This document shows positions 12,031 to 13,086 of a DNA stretch of 13,086 bases, one piece after another. The notes under the pieces were generated by a model, which was not told the DNA's origin, did no database searches, and saw nothing but the letters and a program-made list of their open reading frames with translations. Position 1 is the first letter of the stretch, and every line of letters begins with the position of its first letter. Source of the stretch: Bifidobacterium breve (GTDB lineage: Bacteria > Actinomycetota > Acidimicrobiia > IMCC26256 > PALSA-555); contig CAMDCC010000051.1 in assembly GCA_945889545.1 (NCBI GenBank), positions 1-13,086 of the forward strand, given 5' to 3'. A program made the translations under genes and the position numbers.

Positions 12031-12925
12031 AGATGGCGTGCAGCGCTTCGGTGAGCGTTGCGTGCCGGAACGTGAAGCCGCTCGCTTCGAGCGCTTTCGG
12101 CAGCACGCGCTGGCCGTCGACGAGCAGGTGTTGTACCAGTTCGGCGCCGTAGCGGAGCTTCAGCGGTGCGAGCGGCGTGGGCAGCACGGTCGGGCGATGC
12201 ACGGCCTTTCCGAGCGCATCGGTGAACTCGGCGTTCGTCGACGGGTTCGGCGCCGTCAGGTTCACCGGTCCGCGCAGCGATTCGGTACGCAATGCGTGCA
12301 GGATCGCGGCCACCTCGTCGTGCAACGAGATCCACGACATCCACTGTTCGCCCGATGCCACTCGCCCACCGAGGCCGAGGCGGAAGGGCAGCAACAGCTT
12401 CTTGAGCACACCGCCGTCGCGCCCGAGCACGATGCCCGTCCGGATCGTGACGACGCGGATGCCGGCGTCTACGGCAGGCTGCGCGGCCGCTTCCCATTGC
12501 ACGCACACGTCGGCGAGGAAGTCGTCGCCCGGCGCGCTCGCCTCGGTGAGGATCTCATCGGCACGCCCGCCGTAGTAACCGATGGCCGAGCCCGAAACGA
12601 AGACGGTCGGCTTCGAATCCAGTCCGCTGATCGCGGTGGCCAGCAGCCGAGTGCTCGTGGTCCGACTCTCGAGGATCTCCCGCTTGCGCGACGGCGTCCA
12701 TCGTTTGTCGCCGATGCCCACCCCAGCGAGGTTGATGACCGCGCCGATGCCTTCGAGCGATGCCGTGTCGATGACACCCGCGTCGGGGTCCCACGCGATC
12801 GCGTCGACCCCGGTGGGAATCGAAGGTTGGCGAAGCGCGCGGATCGGACGGTGACCTGCCTCGGTGAGCGCTGGAAGCAGCGCCGAGCCGATGAACCCAC
12901 TCGAGCCCGCGACCAGCACGTCCAT
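12023..12925 (-). CDS. TIGR01777-family NAD(P)-dependent oxidoreductase (epimerase-like, YfcH/SulA type)
   Basis: This 300-residue protein is an extended-SDR relative. The Rossmann motif GSSGFIG is at residues 7-13, followed by VINLAGVGIGDKRWT with the family's conserved W, SGSAIGYYG with the catalytic-type tyrosines, VRTGIVL-like RTGIVLGRDGG and the GLGGRVASGEQWMSWISLHD segment that marks TIGR01777. The C-terminal part (LKLRYGAELVQHLLVDGQRV) is the usual DUF1731 end. The reaction is unknown in this family. ATG at 12925 has no Shine-Dalgarno but lies 6 nt after TAGCGT, so a leaderless message is likely. The stop codon lies within the 3' acceptor stem of tRNA-His on the opposite strand. Confidence 0.92.
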   Translation of the reverse strand: MDVLVAGSSGFIGSALLPALTEAGHRPIRALRQPSIPTGVDAIAWDPDAGVIDTASLEGIGAVINLAGVGIGDKRWTPSRKREILESRTTSTRLLATAISGLDSKPTVFVSGSAIGYYGGRADEILTEASAPGDDFLADVCVQWEAAAQPAVDAGIRVVTIRTGIVLGRDGGVLKKLLLPFRLGLGGRVASGEQWMSWISLHDEVAAILHALRTESLRGPVNLTAPNPSTNAEFTDALGKAVHRPTVLPTPLAPLKLRYGAELVQHLLVDGQRVLPKALEASGFTFRHATLTEALHAILG

Positions 12926-12931
12926 CCCATC

Positions 12932-12937
12932 ACGCTA
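12932..12937 (-). promoter_or_regulatory. -10 element of a leaderless promoter for the TIGR01777 gene
   Basis: On the minus strand TAGCGT fits TAnnnT and is followed after 6 nt (GATGGG) by the ATG at 12925. The same geometry is seen at the HNH gene. Confidence 0.5.
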
Positions 12938-12976
12938 CGTCGCTGGAACCATCACGGCGGCAACGAGGCATCCGGT

Positions 12977-12982
12977 TACGAT
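12977..12982 (+). promoter_or_regulatory. Candidate -10 element for tRNA-Lys
   Basis: TACGAT fits TAnnnT and ends 9 nt before the tRNA start. With the opposite -10 at 12932-12937 it makes a compact divergent promoter region of 66 bp. Confidence 0.45.
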
Positions 12983-12991
12983 GACGCCCGC

Positions 12992-13068
12992 GCGCCCCTA
13001 GCTCAACTGGCTAGAGCAAGTGACTCTTAATCACTAGGTTCGGGGTTCGAGTCCCCGGGGGCGTACCA
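12992..13068 (+). tRNA. tRNA-Lys (CTT)
   Basis: The acceptor stem GCGCCCC pairs with GGGGCGT (one G-T pair at the end). The anticodon stem AGTGA/TCACT holds the loop CTCTTAA with anticodon CTT, and the T arm is CGGGG-TTCGAGT-CCCCG. Discriminator A and CCA are encoded. It is divergent from the oxidoreductase gene. Confidence 0.96.
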
Positions 13069-13086
13069 ACTCCTATGACACCGAAC

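Noticed and set aside
11939..13030. A 363-codon plus-strand open frame
   Set aside because: It includes tRNA-His and is antisense to the TIGR01777 gene, whose motifs are clear.
1..13086. CRISPR array or insertion sequence
   Set aside because: No regularly spaced repeats and no DDE or HUH transposase motifs were seen on either strand.

Overview
The window comes from a high-GC actinobacterium. GC-rich third codon positions, GTG starts, probable leaderless promoters (TAnnnT followed 6 nt later by the start codon), an exact actinobacterial-type LexA box and DUF2510 all point that way. The dispersed single tRNA genes would suit Acidimicrobiia or a relative, but that finer placement is an inference. 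The left half is an integrated mobilizable element next to tRNA-Pro. The right half is ordinary chromosome with five tRNA genes in all (Pro, Gly, Arg, His, Lys).

Left edge (1-184): the 5' end of a minus-strand gene for a secreted protein, cut by the window. 185-612 holds no convincing gene. 613-5313 is a minus-strand block read right to left: a MobF (TrwC-type) relaxase-helicase, then a ParA ATPase, a two-domain ribbon-helix-helix-like protein and a short excisionase-like HTH protein. The last three are separated by 2 nt or joined by an ATGA overlap. 5314 to about 5714 is the region upstream of the relaxase; it is rich in short inverted repeats and is the natural place to look for oriT. 5585-6088 (plus) codes for a small basic protein that seems frameshifted near its start. 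6200-7678 (minus) is a tight operon of tyrosine recombinase, DUF4160 and DUF2442 proteins; the last two are a toxin-antitoxin-like pair.

Right of the recombinase: tRNA-Pro(TGG) at 7793-7870, then a plus-strand HNH endonuclease gene whose leaderless promoter contains a perfect LexA box and whose last 14 codons lie inside tRNA-Gly(TCC). Then come an AI-2E family permease preceded by a DUF2510/double-zinc-ribbon protein (one minus-strand operon), a divergent SDR oxidoreductase, tRNA-Arg(TCT), a 195-bp gap with a striking 14-bp-arm inverted repeat, tRNA-His(GTG), a TIGR01777-type NAD(P)-dependent oxidoreductase running antisense into tRNA-His, and tRNA-Lys(CTT).

How the parts fit: recombinase and HTH protein would handle integration and excision, the relaxase would start DNA transfer, ParA plus the RHH-like protein would partition or stabilise the excised form, and DUF4160/DUF2442 may punish loss. 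No coupling protein, VirB4 or mating-pair genes are in the window, so self-transfer cannot be claimed. The most interesting signals are the LexA box on the HNH-tRNA-Gly unit, the TA-like pair translationally coupled to the recombinase, and the repaired reading of the frameshifted small gene.
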